From Okeania hirsuta (lineage in GTDB: Bacteria; Cyanobacteriota; Cyanobacteriia; Cyanobacteriales; Microcoleaceae), in assembly GCF_003838195.1 (NCBI RefSeq), contig NZ_RCBY01000028.1, positions 1-52,502 on the forward strand: 52,502 nucleotides of DNA, given 5' to 3'. Each line of letters starts with the position of its first letter. The first letter of the stretch is position 1. The position numbers and the translations under genes are program-made. This document shows, one piece after another, positions 29,801 through 39,064 of the stretch. The notes under the pieces were generated by a model. The model was not told where the DNA came from. It did no database searches and saw only the letters and a program-made list of their open reading frames with translations.

Positions 29801-31300
29801 ACATAAATTAAGTTTAAACTTTTGAGCAATTACAGATAATGCTTTTTTGTTAAATATAGAAATGTGTTGACCTTCTTCCAGAGCATAATACCACCAATCA
29901 TTAGGACGAGGATTATCAGGTGGCAATAGCTTTGTACTAAATAAAATATTTCTAGTTTGTTGCAGTATCTTCTCAATTTCTGCCAGAGGATTTATGAAAT
30001 GTTCAAATACTTCAAAAGCTGTGACTATTTCATATTTTTGTTCCCTATTTATTTCTCCTTCCCATCCTTGATAAAAAATATTTTGGCAATATTTATCATA
30101 TCCATAAAAATCTAATCCTAAGTCACGCATCATCCGGACAAATAAACCATACCCACACCCATAATCTAGGAATTTATCATTGGCATTAAAGAAGTTGAGA
30201 ATTAAATTTTCTGTAATCAAAGAAAAATTTTGATTTCTAGAAACCAAACCCACATCACTACTAGCAATTGCCTCTGTATAAGCTTCCCCTAACCAGTAAG
30301 GATTTTCCGTTTGTACAAAACCACAATTAGAACATTGAAAATAGTCAACATTATATTTATTTAAAACCTTAGCATTATCAAATTTGTGAGATATTGAACC
30401 ACAAACTTTGCAATGAACATTTTGAATTTGTAAACCACCACTAAACATTGTTTTTTCTGTAAAATTGTCTGCTGGAATATTACGAATAATAGAGGGAGGA
30501 TGAGTCAGAGGAAAAATCATTTCCTCCACAGACATATTGGCAAACTTATTAATACTTGAAGTGTGAGTAGCACCTTGACCAAAACCAATATTAGAAACTA
30601 AATTAACCTTGGGTAAAATAGTTAAACCATGATAATTCCAACAGGCAAATGTCCAAGCATAAGCCCAAGAATTAAACCCTTGATAATTCTTCTGAAAAAT
30701 CTCCGACCAATATTGAACTGCCCTACTATTTTGTAGAATATTTTCTAACCACTTACTACCTCTAAGCTTCGACCATAATTGCATTTGATTATCATAATTT
30801 TTCCATGCTCTTCGCCAAGTTGCCCAACCCCAACAATGGGGATAGCGAGAGAAATAATAACTAGACTCTATTGGATTATTACCAAACTGAAAATTATCTC
30901 CAGATATAGCCATAATCCTCTCATCATTTCGATATCTTTCTAATAACTCTTCACAAAACCTAAAAAAAGTTAAATGAGGTACACAGTCATCCTCCAAAAT
31001 AATTGCTGATTCTACCAAACTAAAAACCCAATTTAATCCATTATAAATACGCTCTCTACAACCTAAATTTTTCTCAGAATAATTAGTCAAAACTTCACAA
31101 TTCCAATCAACCTGATCGATTATCTTTCTTGCTGCCATACACCTCTCAACTTCTCCATATCTATCGAGGCGAGGAGCATCAGCTATTACAAATAATTGAA
31201 GAGGCTTTACTTTACGAATTGCCTCAAATACTTTTGCCGTTGTATCTGGTCGATTAAATATAATTAAGACTACAGGAGTTGTTAATTTAAATTGAGTCAT
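23804..31300 (-). CDS. Giant multi-domain glycosyltransferase-methyltransferase (2498 aa)
   Basis: Domains, approximate residues: 1-290 nucleotide-sugar transferase-like fold (VVLIIFNRPDTTAKVF, EDDCVPHLTF); 297-520 SAM methyltransferase with Cys pairs CKVCG and CSNCG and motif DYGCGYG at ~380; 580-930 GT4 transferase (IDGVFFQINNTGIAR; EGFGLPILEAMACG ~845); ~970-1200 second methyltransferase (VLEIGCGVGH ~1025); 1222-1430 GT2 (VMIPTYKK; HDDDF ~1318); 1565-1690 module M; 1785-2150 GT41/SPINDLY-like (DSFPYGGATSLVDPLM ~2061); then module M twice (2185-2320, 2368-2498). It probably builds and methylates a surface glycan or glycoprotein in one polypeptide. The frame has no stops. Which sugars and acceptors are used is unknown. 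Confidence 0.85.
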   Translation of the reverse strand: MTQFKLTTPVVLIIFNRPDTTAKVFEAIRKVKPLQLFVIADAPRLDRYGEVERCMAARKIIDQVDWNCEVLTNYSEKNLGCRERIYNGLNWVFSLVESAIILEDDCVPHLTFFRFCEELLERYRNDERIMAISGDNFQFGNNPIESSYYFSRYPHCWGWATWRRAWKNYDNQMQLWSKLRGSKWLENILQNSRAVQYWSEIFQKNYQGFNSWAYAWTFACWNYHGLTILPKVNLVSNIGFGQGATHTSSINKFANMSVEEMIFPLTHPPSIIRNIPADNFTEKTMFSGGLQIQNVHCKVCGSISHKFDNAKVLNKYNVDYFQCSNCGFVQTENPYWLGEAYTEAIASSDVGLVSRNQNFSLITENLILNFFNANDKFLDYGCGYGLFVRMMRDLGLDFYGYDKYCQNIFYQGWEGEINREQKYEIVTAFEVFEHFINPLAEIEKILQQTRNILFSTKLLPPDNPRPNDWWYYALEEGQHISIFNKKALSVIAQKFKLNLCSDGESLHLLTEKSLSNSEFHSIFRIGRYKPEKRKESLTEVDYEKVTEKKLKNQQQLTELDSENIAERKSKNWQLLDFKVLIDGVFFQINNTGIARVWKSLLEVWSKDSFAKNILVLDRAKTAPKIPGIKYRVIPGYNYGRIDADRQILQQICDEENADIFISTYYTTPILTPSIFMAYDMIPEVLAKNLDNPSWQEKHRSIKQAISYISISENTARDLVKYFPQISANSVKVAHCGIEPKFSRATPQKVANFKQKYQINRPYFLIVGERIGWLGYKNTMLFFQAFAKFKKSAEFEIVCIGGNRKVEPELSKYISGSKINLLQLSDQELKSAYSGAIALVYPSKYEGFGLPILEAMACGCPVITCKNASIPEVAGRSALYINDNDVNGLVNALGEVQKSEVRQQLITAGLAQAQKFSWSQMAKIMTDVFIQTFNQIKVNKLSTIEEQKNLDKTQFQINHGQLEIQRYFRKVNSLDEAMFERVLAYKGTDTVSPEEKKQVRKELMEIWVPQILEGIPVKPEWKVLEIGCGVGHLIKYLREKFARVDGVDISENMIQFARQYLADGKQNGELYINNGDDLQQLADENYDFVFSTIVFQHIRSISIVKSYFREIFRVLKPGGYLRIKVHDHSAESLGNFDEEGAKDQQYYFSGNAYTEEKLKDLLMAAGFNLVSLKSAKPWIWATVRREQKAEVGVEKIPQIATLKNNQMGIEYPEINPLPDNNHRPFWSVMIPTYKKVKYLEQTLKSVLQQAPAPEEMQIEVVNDCSDHKIQAEIEAIVRKVGGERVNFYRHFPQDIGQAPIFNVCLQRAKGYWIHLLHDDDFVLPGFYEKLRQGIEKNPTVGAAFCRHYYIDEYDQKKYLSVLERKTPGIIENFLEKITIEQRIQVVGMVVKRKVYENLGGFCSQADSAADWEIWKRITAFYPIWFEPEILACFRLHSSSETSRLMQSGGNIENARKAIEITQTYLPTKMAENLSNQAREHYAIEAIKMAASMLKGGNTNGAIAQIREGLKCSQSPSVVNLLISVLVSGETDLIKTPNQSVNSPKPQSIEQQKVVPTVKTNLLPSLTEINQNIQLYQQNQLDESALVRLQEIRKKIAEYWLNIQTSEELKNIYLGEFGQAHKALLASGIKDETLTEIEQIFVDKIKANIAKGFNQPLAIQYLLAGMLYQRADRLEIKYEKAPIPNWFATDYLKFMFASPQLFQEIGEADNYHHFLAGWLNYVHNNISTNPDSELWQAIAWFFVQNSNWIPLYFTTTPNLKNLYIKRAEIIEFALQNRGLELDYQMNDRPFNRQKIRLGILKDHYSPQTETYSLLPVFEHLDRSKFEIFLYAVKSNAHPLEKYCQTHADKFLQLPEELKNQAQIIRNDDLDILFIGSNITATIKNSTLLAIHKLARIQITSINSPTTTGMHSIDYYISGKITAPTDTTQEHYTEKLANLEGSGLCFRYAIADPPSGVKPIRSSWGATDQTTIFISGANFYKIIPEMRDTWAKILAKVPNSILVLYPFNPNWTNSYRFAPFIKQMRSVLKRHGIDSKRLVVIKALPSQADIKECLKLADIYLDSFPYGGATSLVDPLMVGVPPVVVEGNALRFRQASALLREIKMDDLIADGEESYINLVVKLATNPQLRQQKRQEILEKIEQNPSFLDSLSYSTQIGKLFQELFQEWQNIHAPKTIESTDKNSLTSEFINRLIGCVNLYEIDPTDQSLIEELRQIRKQIADFWLAVAPKELETTYQGKIRQAYQALLKSGIQNEPQTEDEQKFLKELAETSMGLTNPKAINTFLGAMLYFPPSKMLVRDAKNRLPQWLIEDYKQIFESREVAHKLEKAFKSKSPHLSENYSVTTAEVRPEKNVVLTANQTNNLDISQQKFINQLLGSVNLYYIDPSDESVVQELRQIRKQMADFWINLEVQKLETFYLGEMGKGYQALLSSKIQNESLIESEQEFLRQLAAQLSQGIEAPKAINYLLAAMLYCRSEQLRIEDITKLPHWLLEDYQKFVGNS

Positions 31301-32065
31301 TTTTAGTTTAATAGGAAAGAGGCAAGAAGGAAGAAGGAAGAGGCAAGAAGGAAGAAGGAAGAAGGAAGAAAGTAGATAAGTCTACAGATAAATAAATTTA
31401 AACTAAAGATTTGTTTAAGAAGGAGAAAGTCATTTCAGTTATCAGTTATCAGTACCTCTGTAATCAGGAGGCTTTAAATACGAAATTCTCTTTTTTTTTC
31501 CTTAAAAGAGGAGGCTTTAGACCAAGATTTTTCGGTAATAAAGTTGATAGCTGATACCTGAGTGCTGAATCCTGAGAAACTTTTAATTCTGGAAAATATT
31601 TCCATGATTTTTTCTCCTTTCAAAGTAATAAAAGCTGATAGCTGACTGCTGAGTGCTAAATGCTTACTAAAGTAATAAAAGTTGATAGCTGATACCTGAG
31701 TGCTGAATCCTGAGAAACTTTTAATTCTGGAAAATATTTCCATGATTTTTTTCTCCTTTCAAAGTAATAAAAACTGATAGCTGAATGCTGAGTGCTAAAT
31801 GCTTATCAGGTAAGAAAGCTGATAGCTGAGTGCTGAGTACTGAATGCTGAGAAACTTTTAATTCTGGGAAATATCTCAATTACTTTTTCCTCCTTTAAAG
31901 GTAATAAAGCTGAATCCTCACCGCTGAATGCTTAACCAATGGATAATTGATAATTATTTTGCTTGGGAATCTTTGTACAAAAAGTGAAAACTTTTATATT
32001 TTTATTATCTAAAAGAAATAGTTGATCTAGAAGGTTTAAAAATTAAATTCATTATCCATTATCCA
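31301..32065. repeat. Gap with a 138-bp triplicated repeat
   Basis: Just upstream of the giant gene: GAAGGAA-type purine heptamers (31318-31372), CAGTTATCAG, then the right half of an AATTAATAATTA/CTCC element (~31478-31540). From 31543 a ~138-bp unit occurs three times (starts 31543, 31681, 31818), each with GCTGATAGCTGA-type repeats, AAACTTTTAATTCTGG and TTTTTTCTCCTTTCAAAG. The minus-strand frame 31474-31743 is an artefact of this repeat. TCCATTATCCATTA runs end the gap. Confidence 0.7.
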
Positions 32066-33778
32066 TTATCCATTATCCATTAATGAAGTCGCTTTATATA
32101 AAATATCTTGATGAGACCTTTCCGGTAAAGTCTGATTTATAGAATTAGATAATACTGTAACAGGTTCATATAATGGTCTTAAAAAAGAATCAATTGCTTT
32201 TCTATCTCCATAACGTACTTCTATCAACATAAACTTTGGTTGGTATTTATCAAAATCAATACCTTGCAACACATCTAATTCAAAACCTTCAACATCCAAC
32301 GAAAACAAATCTATATTTTCAACTCCATACTTATCAAGAATTGCAGTTAGTGTCCTTACTCGTACATTAATTTCATAACTATGATTAATATTTTGAACTT
32401 GACAACCCGCTTTTAAATGAACCTTTTTTTCTTCCTCTGACTTCATAGCTCCATCAACAAAAGACATAAGATTACAATAGTACATTTTTATATAATCCTG
32501 ACCATAATTAAAAGGAACCAAAGCATAATTTTCTACCGCTGACTTAGAGCGATTAATTCTACATTTTTCTGCTAACTCTGGTATTGCTTCTATCAAAACA
32601 CCTTGCCAATTTTTGTACTTCTCAAAATATAAAGTATTACTTTGACTTATCCCATCATTCGCCCCAGCTTCAATAAAAAATCCATTTTCCCAAGTTAAGT
32701 AAGAAGCAAGTTTAAGATCTAGCTGATTCAAAGCATAAGATTTTCTCATTAAATCTGGTTTTATTTCTAATGCCTTTTGCTGATAAATCTTAGCCTCAAA
32801 TAATCTACCTTGTTGCTGTAAAATATCACCAATACTCCAATATATACCTGCCGATTTTGGTTCAAGTGTAATAACTTCTTGATAGTAAGCGATCGCCTGT
32901 TATAGCTGACCTTTTTGGGAATAAATTTTGCCTAGTTTTGCATAAACTATTGCCAAGTTTGGTTGTAATTTTATTGCTTTGTTATAAGAACGAATAGATT
33001 TTTCAATTTGACCTTTAGAATAATAAAAATCCCCTAATCCCTGATAAGCTTCAGCAGCATAAGGTTGATTTTTAATAGCTTCGTAATAAGCCAAAATCTG
33101 ATGATTTTGACTGTCTAGATTTTTATTTTTTCTTTTAGCTCTTGCTTCACCTTGACCCAAAGAAATACCCAAGCAAGACTGCTTTTGACTAGGTAATTTT
33201 AAATCCGATAAAAAATCATCACTTTGAAAAAAAATAGAAGTACAGCTTTTATATCTTTGACTAGGTACTAAACCATAAAAATCAATACGTTTAAATCCTT
33301 GATGATGAAGCAAAATTACTCCCCTATCATTTTCCTCTCTATCCGAATTATCAAATACTATCCAGCCATTTTTAGATAATTTTTCACCACATATTTCAGC
33401 ACATTTAACTCGCTCAATTCCATCAATAATAATCACATCAAAATCACCATTCTCATAATTCTGAATTTCCTCAACATATCTTTGCCTATCTTCCCTCAAA
33501 ACTAGCTTCACATTTTGAGGAATATAAGTTGAAACATTGACAAAATAATCAGGATTATGTTCTACAGAAACCACCTGCTTAACTCGGTCAGCGTACCAAA
33601 AAGTTGACTGTCCGCTCCCATATTCAAATACTCGAAAATCACTCTTTAACTTATCCTCAATAAATTCAATAGCAGGATAAGAATACCAAGGAAGAGGATG
33701 ATAATTATAATCTATAGATTTTCCTTCTTTTAATGAATTGAGCCATCCTGAAGTTTCTAGATAGTTCAAATTAGTCAT
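32066..33778 (-). pseudogene. Methyltransferase-TPR-FkbM methyltransferase fusion split by one TAA
   Basis: Part 1 (32900-33778) starts MTNLNYLETSGWLNSL, has a Rossmann methyltransferase-like core (FEYGSGQSTFWYA, DVIIIDGIERVKC) and then TPR units (SKGQIEKSIRSYNKAI). A TAA at 32900-32902 interrupts a TPR (..YSQKGQL, stop, QAIAYYQEVI..), and exactly 50 codons later the frame enters MRKSYALNQLDLKLASY and an FkbM methyltransferase (FFIEAGANDGISQSNT, LFSLDVEGFELDVL). The TPR consensus favours Glu there, so GAA to TAA is likely. Either half may still be made: FkbM has a possible start at 32749. It lies upstream of the giant GT, same strand, and probably acts on the same glycan. Confidence 0.8.
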
Positions 33779-34413
33779 ATTATTTGAGCATTAGTATTTG
33801 ATATGATGATAATCGGACATTGCATAATTGCGGTAAGCATTTTCTACGGAATGCTACGCATTCAGCCGTCAGCTATCAGCTATCGCTTTTAATTTAAGAT
33901 AAAAGCTTTATTAACATTAAACTTGACAAAATAGACAAGTTATGTGTAAGTGTTCCAGAGGCTTTTTCCTCAATCATCTAGAGTTCTCATATTGAAAAGT
34001 ACATTCTTTTAAGAACTTAAGTTAAGTAATATTGCCAAAAATCTATACTCTTTCCCCCTTTTCCCCTGCTCCCCACAAGCTTTCCTTCCTTATAACCCAC
34101 ATTCCGCACTTCAATTTGTAACATGAAAATTAGTATAAAATCCGTAGCTTGCTTAGGTATTTATACTATAGAAGCCACCTTCATTTATCAGGAGTCAAAT
34201 TATCAGTTAAATATAAAGCATAAATACTTATTGAATCATTGACTTCTATTGACCACCATAATTTACTTCTTATTTCTTACTTTTGACTTTTGATTTTTGA
34301 CTTTTGACTTTAATCTACTGTGATATTATATTAGAAATCAGTTAACATAAGTTAATATACCTGGATCAAAAAATAGTCCCAATAGTATAAAAAGATAAGA
34401 AGGAGCAACCCCA
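33779..34413. repeat. Divergent gap before ftsH with an ACATTCCG-type element
   Basis: A diverged micro-repeat (CTACGGAATGCTACGCATTCAG, minus orientation) at ~33840-33862. A copy of the CCCACATTCCGCACTTCAA element from 34096 to ~34320, ending in TTTTGAC heptamers, so it lies within ~95 bases of the ftsH start and may carry or disturb its promoter. No gene. Confidence 0.65.
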
Positions 34414-36255
34414 GTGAATAATAAAAGGTGGAGAAATGCTGGCCTATATGCCCTATTAGCAATAGTAGTCATCGCCTTAGCAACAGCATTCTTCGATCAA
34501 CAACCCCAAACCAGCGAAACCTGGAAATATAGTCAATTTATTCAGCAGGTAGAAACCAAAAACGTAGACAGAGTAAGCATCAGCGCCGACCGTACAGCAG
34601 CACGAGTCAAAGTCGCCGACGGTAGTATAGTCCGCGTTAACCTACCCAACGACCCAGACCTAATAAACATCCTCACCAAAAACAACGTAGACATTTCCGT
34701 ACTCCCCCAAAGCGAAGAAGGTTTCTGGGTTAGAGCATTAAGTAGTTTATTCTTCCCCGTCCTATTATTAGTGGGACTATTTTTCCTACTACGTCGTGCC
34801 CAAAGTGGACCTGGTAGCCAAGCTATGAACTTTGGTAAATCCAAAGCAAGAGTCCAAATGGAACCCCAAACCCAAGTCACATTCGGCGATGTAGCAGGTA
34901 TCGAACAAGCCAAACTAGAACTAACAGAAGTAGTAGACTTCCTCAAAAATGCTGATCGCTTCACAGCAGTAGGCGCAAAAATTCCCAAAGGAGTATTATT
35001 AGTAGGTCCTCCAGGAACAGGTAAAACCCTATTAGCAAAAGCTGTAGCTGGAGAAGCAGGAGTACCATTCTTCTCCATCTCCGGTTCTGAATTTGTAGAA
35101 ATGTTTGTAGGTGTAGGTGCTTCCCGCGTCCGCGACCTATTTGAACAGGCAAAATCTAACGCTCCCTGTATCGTATTTATAGATGAAATTGATGCGGTGG
35201 GTCGTCAACGGGGTGCTGGTTTAGGTGGTGGTAATGATGAAAGAGAACAAACTCTCAACCAACTACTCACCGAAATGGATGGCTTTGAAGGTAATACAGG
35301 TATCATTATTATTGCGGCTACCAACCGTCCGGATGTTCTAGATGCTGCCCTACTCCGACCAGGTCGTTTTGACCGTCAAGTAGTAGTAGACCGTCCTGAC
35401 TATGCAGGTCGTCTCGAAATTCTCAATGTTCATGCTCGTGGTAAGAGTCTCTCTAAAGATGTAGACCTAGAAAAAATTGCTCGTCGAACTCCTGGATTTA
35501 CTGGAGCAGATTTGTCTAATCTATTAAATGAAGGAGCTATTCTGGCAGCTCGTCGTAACTTAACTGAAATCTCTATGGATGAAGTTAATGATGCTATTGA
35601 CCGGGTATTAGCAGGTCCAGAAAAGAAAGACCGAGTAATGAGCGAGAAGCGCAAGGAGTTAGTAGCATATCACGAAGCTGGTCATGCTTTGGTCGGAGCG
35701 TTGATGCCTGATTATGACCCAGTACAGAAAATTAGTATTATTCCTCGCGGTCGTGCTGGTGGTTTGACTTGGTTTACTCCTAGCGAAGACCGGATGGACT
35801 CTGGTTTGTATTCTCGTGCTTATCTACAAAATCAGATGGCTGTAGCTTTGGGTGGTCGTCTGGCTGAGGAGATTATTTTTGGTGATGAAGAGGTGACTAC
35901 TGGTGCTTCTAACGATTTACAGCAGGTTGCTAATGTGGCAAGGCAAATGGTGACTCGCTTTGGCATGAGCGATCGCCTTGGTCCAGTTGCTCTTGGTCGC
36001 CAGAATGGTAATATGTTCTTAGGTAGGGATATTATGGCGGAGCGTGATTTTTCTGAGGAAACTGCTGCTGCTATTGATGATGAGGTGCGCAATTTGGTAG
36101 AACAAGCTTATCGTCGGGCGAAGGAAGTATTAGTAAGTAACCGTCATATTTTGGATAAGTTAGCCGAGATGTTGGTTGATAAGGAGACTGTAGACTCTGA
36201 TGAGTTACAGGAGTTGTTGGCAACTAATGATGTGAAGATGGCGGCTTTGATTTAG
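34414..36255 (+). CDS. ftsH: FtsH membrane AAA metalloprotease (FtsH3/Slr1604-like)
   Basis: 613 residues, GTG start behind AAGGAG. Two membrane helices (~10-27 and ~110-126) flank a periplasmic/lumenal domain. The AAA module has Walker A GPPGTGKT (198-205) and Walker B VFIDE (254-258); the zinc protease site HEAGH is at 420-424. The N-terminus ([15 protein letters not shown]) and the hinge [20 protein letters not shown] match what I recall of Synechocystis Slr1604 (FtsH3), the partner subunit shared by the complexes for photosystem II repair (with FtsH2) and iron regulation (with FtsH1). Full length and intact; GC-richer codon use than its neighbours fits strong expression. Confidence 0.95.
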   Translation: MNNKRWRNAGLYALLAIVVIALATAFFDQQPQTSETWKYSQFIQQVETKNVDRVSISADRTAARVKVADGSIVRVNLPNDPDLINILTKNNVDISVLPQSEEGFWVRALSSLFFPVLLLVGLFFLLRRAQSGPGSQAMNFGKSKARVQMEPQTQVTFGDVAGIEQAKLELTEVVDFLKNADRFTAVGAKIPKGVLLVGPPGTGKTLLAKAVAGEAGVPFFSISGSEFVEMFVGVGASRVRDLFEQAKSNAPCIVFIDEIDAVGRQRGAGLGGGNDEREQTLNQLLTEMDGFEGNTGIIIIAATNRPDVLDAALLRPGRFDRQVVVDRPDYAGRLEILNVHARGKSLSKDVDLEKIARRTPGFTGADLSNLLNEGAILAARRNLTEISMDEVNDAIDRVLAGPEKKDRVMSEKRKELVAYHEAGHALVGALMPDYDPVQKISIIPRGRAGGLTWFTPSEDRMDSGLYSRAYLQNQMAVALGGRLAEEIIFGDEEVTTGASNDLQQVANVARQMVTRFGMSDRLGPVALGRQNGNMFLGRDIMAERDFSEETAAAIDDEVRNLVEQAYRRAKEVLVSNRHILDKLAEMLVDKETVDSDELQELLATNDVKMAALI

Positions 36256-36390
36256 GGTTATAGCAGAAGGTAGAAGGTAGAAGGTAGAAGGCAGAAGGAA
36301 AAATTTGGCGTTAAATTATTAATATATGGCTACTTTGGATGATTCTAGGGTAGTCTATATTTTTCTTTTGTTGGCGTTGCTGTTGAAGGT

Positions 36391-36726
36391 ATGAATTATG
36401 TAATCTCCGTAAATAATATTGGTACTGTAGTCATAGGCCAAAATAATAACTGGAAACAAGGTGCAAACATCGGTAAAAAAAACAATCAAAACTTTACCCA
36501 AATACCACACTCTAAGCTAATTCAACAGATAACTTATAAATGTCAACTGGTTGGTATCAAAGTTGTTGAAACGGAAGAAAGTTACACCAGTAAAACATCT
36601 GCTATCGATCTAGAAAAACCAATATGCCATGAAAACTATGTAGGCAAGCGAGTCAAACGTGGTTTATTCAGAAGTGCAACAGGTAAAGTAATTAATGCCG
36701 ACGTTAATGGTAGTCTTCAGATATAA
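36391..36726 (+). pseudogene. C-terminal fragment of TnpB (IS200/IS605, IS1341-type)
   Basis: 111 codons covering only the last third of a TnpB: VIGQNNNWKQGANIGKKNNQ, QIPHSKLIQQITYKCQLVGI, RuvC-II segment TEESYTSKTS and RuvC-III Asp in NADVNGS, ending shortly after. The first ~300 residues, with the first RuvC Asp, are missing. The MNY start is simply the first Met in the open stretch. TnpB proteins are RNA-guided nucleases; this remnant cannot cleave. Confidence 0.8.
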
Positions 36727-36860
36727 GATAAGAAATTCCCAGGGGCATTTACTGCCGAGGGAATAGTGAGCTGTGCCGTACAGCCAATATTGGTTAATCC
36801 AATATCAAGATAAAAGCTCAGATCGATTTTCTACAGCTTTTTTCGTACGGTTGAGGTAAT
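36727..36860 (+). ncRNA. Hairpin-rich IS200/IS605 right-end region (omega-RNA-like remnant)
   Basis: Directly after the tnpB fragment come three hairpins: GAAATTCCC..GAGGGAAT, GCTGT-GCCGT-ACAGC and ATATTGG-TTAAT-CCAATAT. Omega (re)RNA scaffolds of TnpB systems map to the 3' end and right end of the element, so this is the expected place for one. Transcription is not shown, and the truncated protein makes function doubtful. Confidence 0.35.
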
Positions 36861-38263
36861 CACAGCTAACATCATTAGGTAATTTGTCTTAAGTTCAATC
36901 AATACCATTACGGTTGCAGGACTGCCGATATTGAGTGTCTGGAATTTACGTGTTAATTATCTACTATTTGTCAATAGCTAGAATTACTTAAGCATTTATA
37001 CTTGTTCAAAATTTGTTTTTTTGAAGTTATCTGACTCTGCTGAAAATTACCAGATTTGAGATGCAATTAACGTAAATACAAGGTTGTAGCTCTCTTGAAA
37101 AGGTCTTTTTTTAGATTTAAATATAACATTGGCATTATATCTTAATGTACAGAGTATGATACAAATCGCTGAAATAACGCAAGTTCGTGAAATATTTTGT
37201 AATAATTAGCGAAAAATGAGGGGTTTTTGATTAATATAAATAATATTAAAAATAAATTTAATTAGTATAAATTATACAAAAGGGTCGCAATTTAGTTTTG
37301 TTTTTGAAATTAATTTTGCGCTCCCTTGAAGAAAGTAGAATAGAAGGTAATGATAATTTTCTGATTACTTTGTCATACTCTAATTAGTTGGAGCGATCGC
37401 TACAGCAGAAGAATTCAAATTGTCAGAAATCAGAAGTGTGTTTGTGCAGCATTCGGACCGAAAGGCAGAAAGGAAAATTGCTTATGGATAGTCAATGACC
37501 GATCACCTTAATATCTTAATAACCCCAAACAATTTTCAGCACCCCCTTTGACTGTGGGTGATTAAACCCGTAAAAGAAAAGATAATTTATGCAAATTATA
37601 CAGTCATTCAATAATAGTAAATTAACTATTATCCAGATCCTCAAAAAGTGCATCTAAATCTTGATATCCACTCACCACTTTCTAATTCTTTCTTCTCCTA
37701 AATTTAGCAGGCTTAAATGGAGTTGCTTGCCTATACGCATGACTTTTTATTCAATTAATTTTCCTTACTCAAAGGCGATGAACTATTCAGGATTTTTTTC
37801 CCAGAAGCAATACCACCAAGATTTTCATTCTCTGAAGCTCCGAAAAAAATCGCGACTCAAAGGAATTTCCGGTTGCATCCTCACAAAAATTCTGATATCA
37901 TCAAATTTGAATGGAGTTGCTTGCCTATACGCATGACTTTTTATTCAACCAAATTTCCTTGCTTAGAGGCGGTGAACTATTTAGGAATTTTTTCCCAGAA
38001 GCAATACCACCAAGATTTTCATTCTCTGAAGCTACCTGAAGAATACTGATTTTTCCCTCATCAAATCTTTCCATCTATGACGATTGAGTGGAAAATCACC
38101 AATTTTTTTTTCATTCTCGGAAGCTCCTCAGAAAAAATCGCGACATCCCGTTAGCAGAGATTATCCGTTAGGATAAACCCAACATTAGTAAGGTTTTGTT
38201 GGGTTGAACGGCAGTGAAACCCAACCTACTGAACTCTGACTTTTGACTTTTGACTTGTCCTAT
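36861..38263. repeat. 1.4-kb gap with a ~193-bp tandem duplication
   Basis: 36861-37620 is AT-rich without a gene, apart from a HIP1 site (37392) and a diverged micro-repeat at ~37439-37466. A unit starting TGGAGTTGCTTGCCTATACG and passing through CCCAGAAGCAATACCACCAA occurs at ~37718-37846 and ~37910-38035, with a third partial (CATTCTCGGAAGCTCC) at ~38110. On the minus strand the units keep short open pieces (AYRQATPFK..), so they may be decayed coding repeats. 38160-38230 has an AACCCAACATTAG..TTGTTGGGTT palindrome and TTTTGAC heptamers. Confidence 0.55.
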
Positions 38264-38893
38264 ATGAGCAATCTTTCTTACAGTAAATTCACATTGGAAA
38301 TAGCCAAGACAAATTTTGAATTAACCTTAGAAGAAAATCAAGATTTATTCGCCCAAATTAAACCAGTTAAACCTTCTGAAATTCTCACAACTATCTTACG
38401 AGAATATATTCCATTAGCAACTGCTATTAATACAGAAAAAGCTCGTTCAGAACTATTAATTTCTCAAATTTTAGCTGATGTGAGACGGCAATTAAATTAT
38501 CGAATCAGTCTTTTTTCAGGAACAGAATTTAATGTAGAAGCAGAATTAGGATTACAAGGATATTGTGATTTTTTGCTCAGTTTTTCCCCTGAACAATATT
38601 TTATTACTGCTCCAGTTATTACCATCGTTGAAGCTAAAAATGAAAATATTATTCGTGGGTTAGGACAATGTGTTGCTAGTATGGTAGGAGCGCAGTTTTT
38701 TAATCAGCGAGCTGATAATCCAGTTAAGGTTATTTATGGTGCAGTTACAACCGGAACAAATTGGAAGTTTTTAACACTTGAAGAAAAAATTGTCCGTATT
38801 GATGTAGGGGAATATTACGTCAAAGAAATTGATAAAATTTTAGGAATTATTTTGGAACCGTTTCGAGAATATTTAGAGCAACAACATTCTTGA
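38264..38893 (+). CDS. PD-(D/E)XK nuclease-fold protein, cyanobacterial type
   Basis: 209 residues counted from the ATG at 38264 (MSNLSYSKFTLEIAK); an upstream ATG at 38243 lies inside a TTTTGAC repeat and is unlikely to be used. The core reads GYCDFLLSFSPEQYF, then ITIVEAKNENI, giving the Asp..Glu-x-Lys pattern of the PD-(D/E)XK fold, followed by GLGQCVASM with a supporting Gln. Proteins of this type are common in filamentous cyanobacteria and usually carry no named role. There is no methylase nearby. Confidence 0.75.
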   Translation: MSNLSYSKFTLEIAKTNFELTLEENQDLFAQIKPVKPSEILTTILREYIPLATAINTEKARSELLISQILADVRRQLNYRISLFSGTEFNVEAELGLQGYCDFLLSFSPEQYFITAPVITIVEAKNENIIRGLGQCVASMVGAQFFNQRADNPVKVIYGAVTTGTNWKFLTLEEKIVRIDVGEYYVKEIDKILGIILEPFREYLEQQHS

Positions 38894-39064
38894 ATGTTTC
38901 ATTGCTAGATTTTCTTAAATCTATCCCTACATCTATACAACCTAAATCCTTAAATAAATATAAATTATTTCAGTAATGAAAGCCTGGTGTAATTAGGATA
39001 TTTAATCAAAAATTTTTAATTCTTATCACATTTACATTTAACCACAGTAAAGGAAGGGCTAGAA

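Noticed and set aside
31474-31743. 89-codon minus-strand frame with an internal duplicated segment
   Set aside because: The duplication is the 138-bp DNA repeat; the protein pattern simply follows it.
34542-36092. Several minus-strand frames of 63-178 codons opposite ftsH
   Set aside because: Shadows of a GC-richer, strongly coding plus-strand gene; no homology.
37661-37936. 91-codon plus-strand frame
   Set aside because: Covers the ~193-bp duplication; repeated ends give the illusion of a gene.
38243-38263. Upstream ATG for the nuclease-fold gene
   Set aside because: It lies in a TTTTGAC heptamer run; the ATG at 38264 starts the plausible protein.
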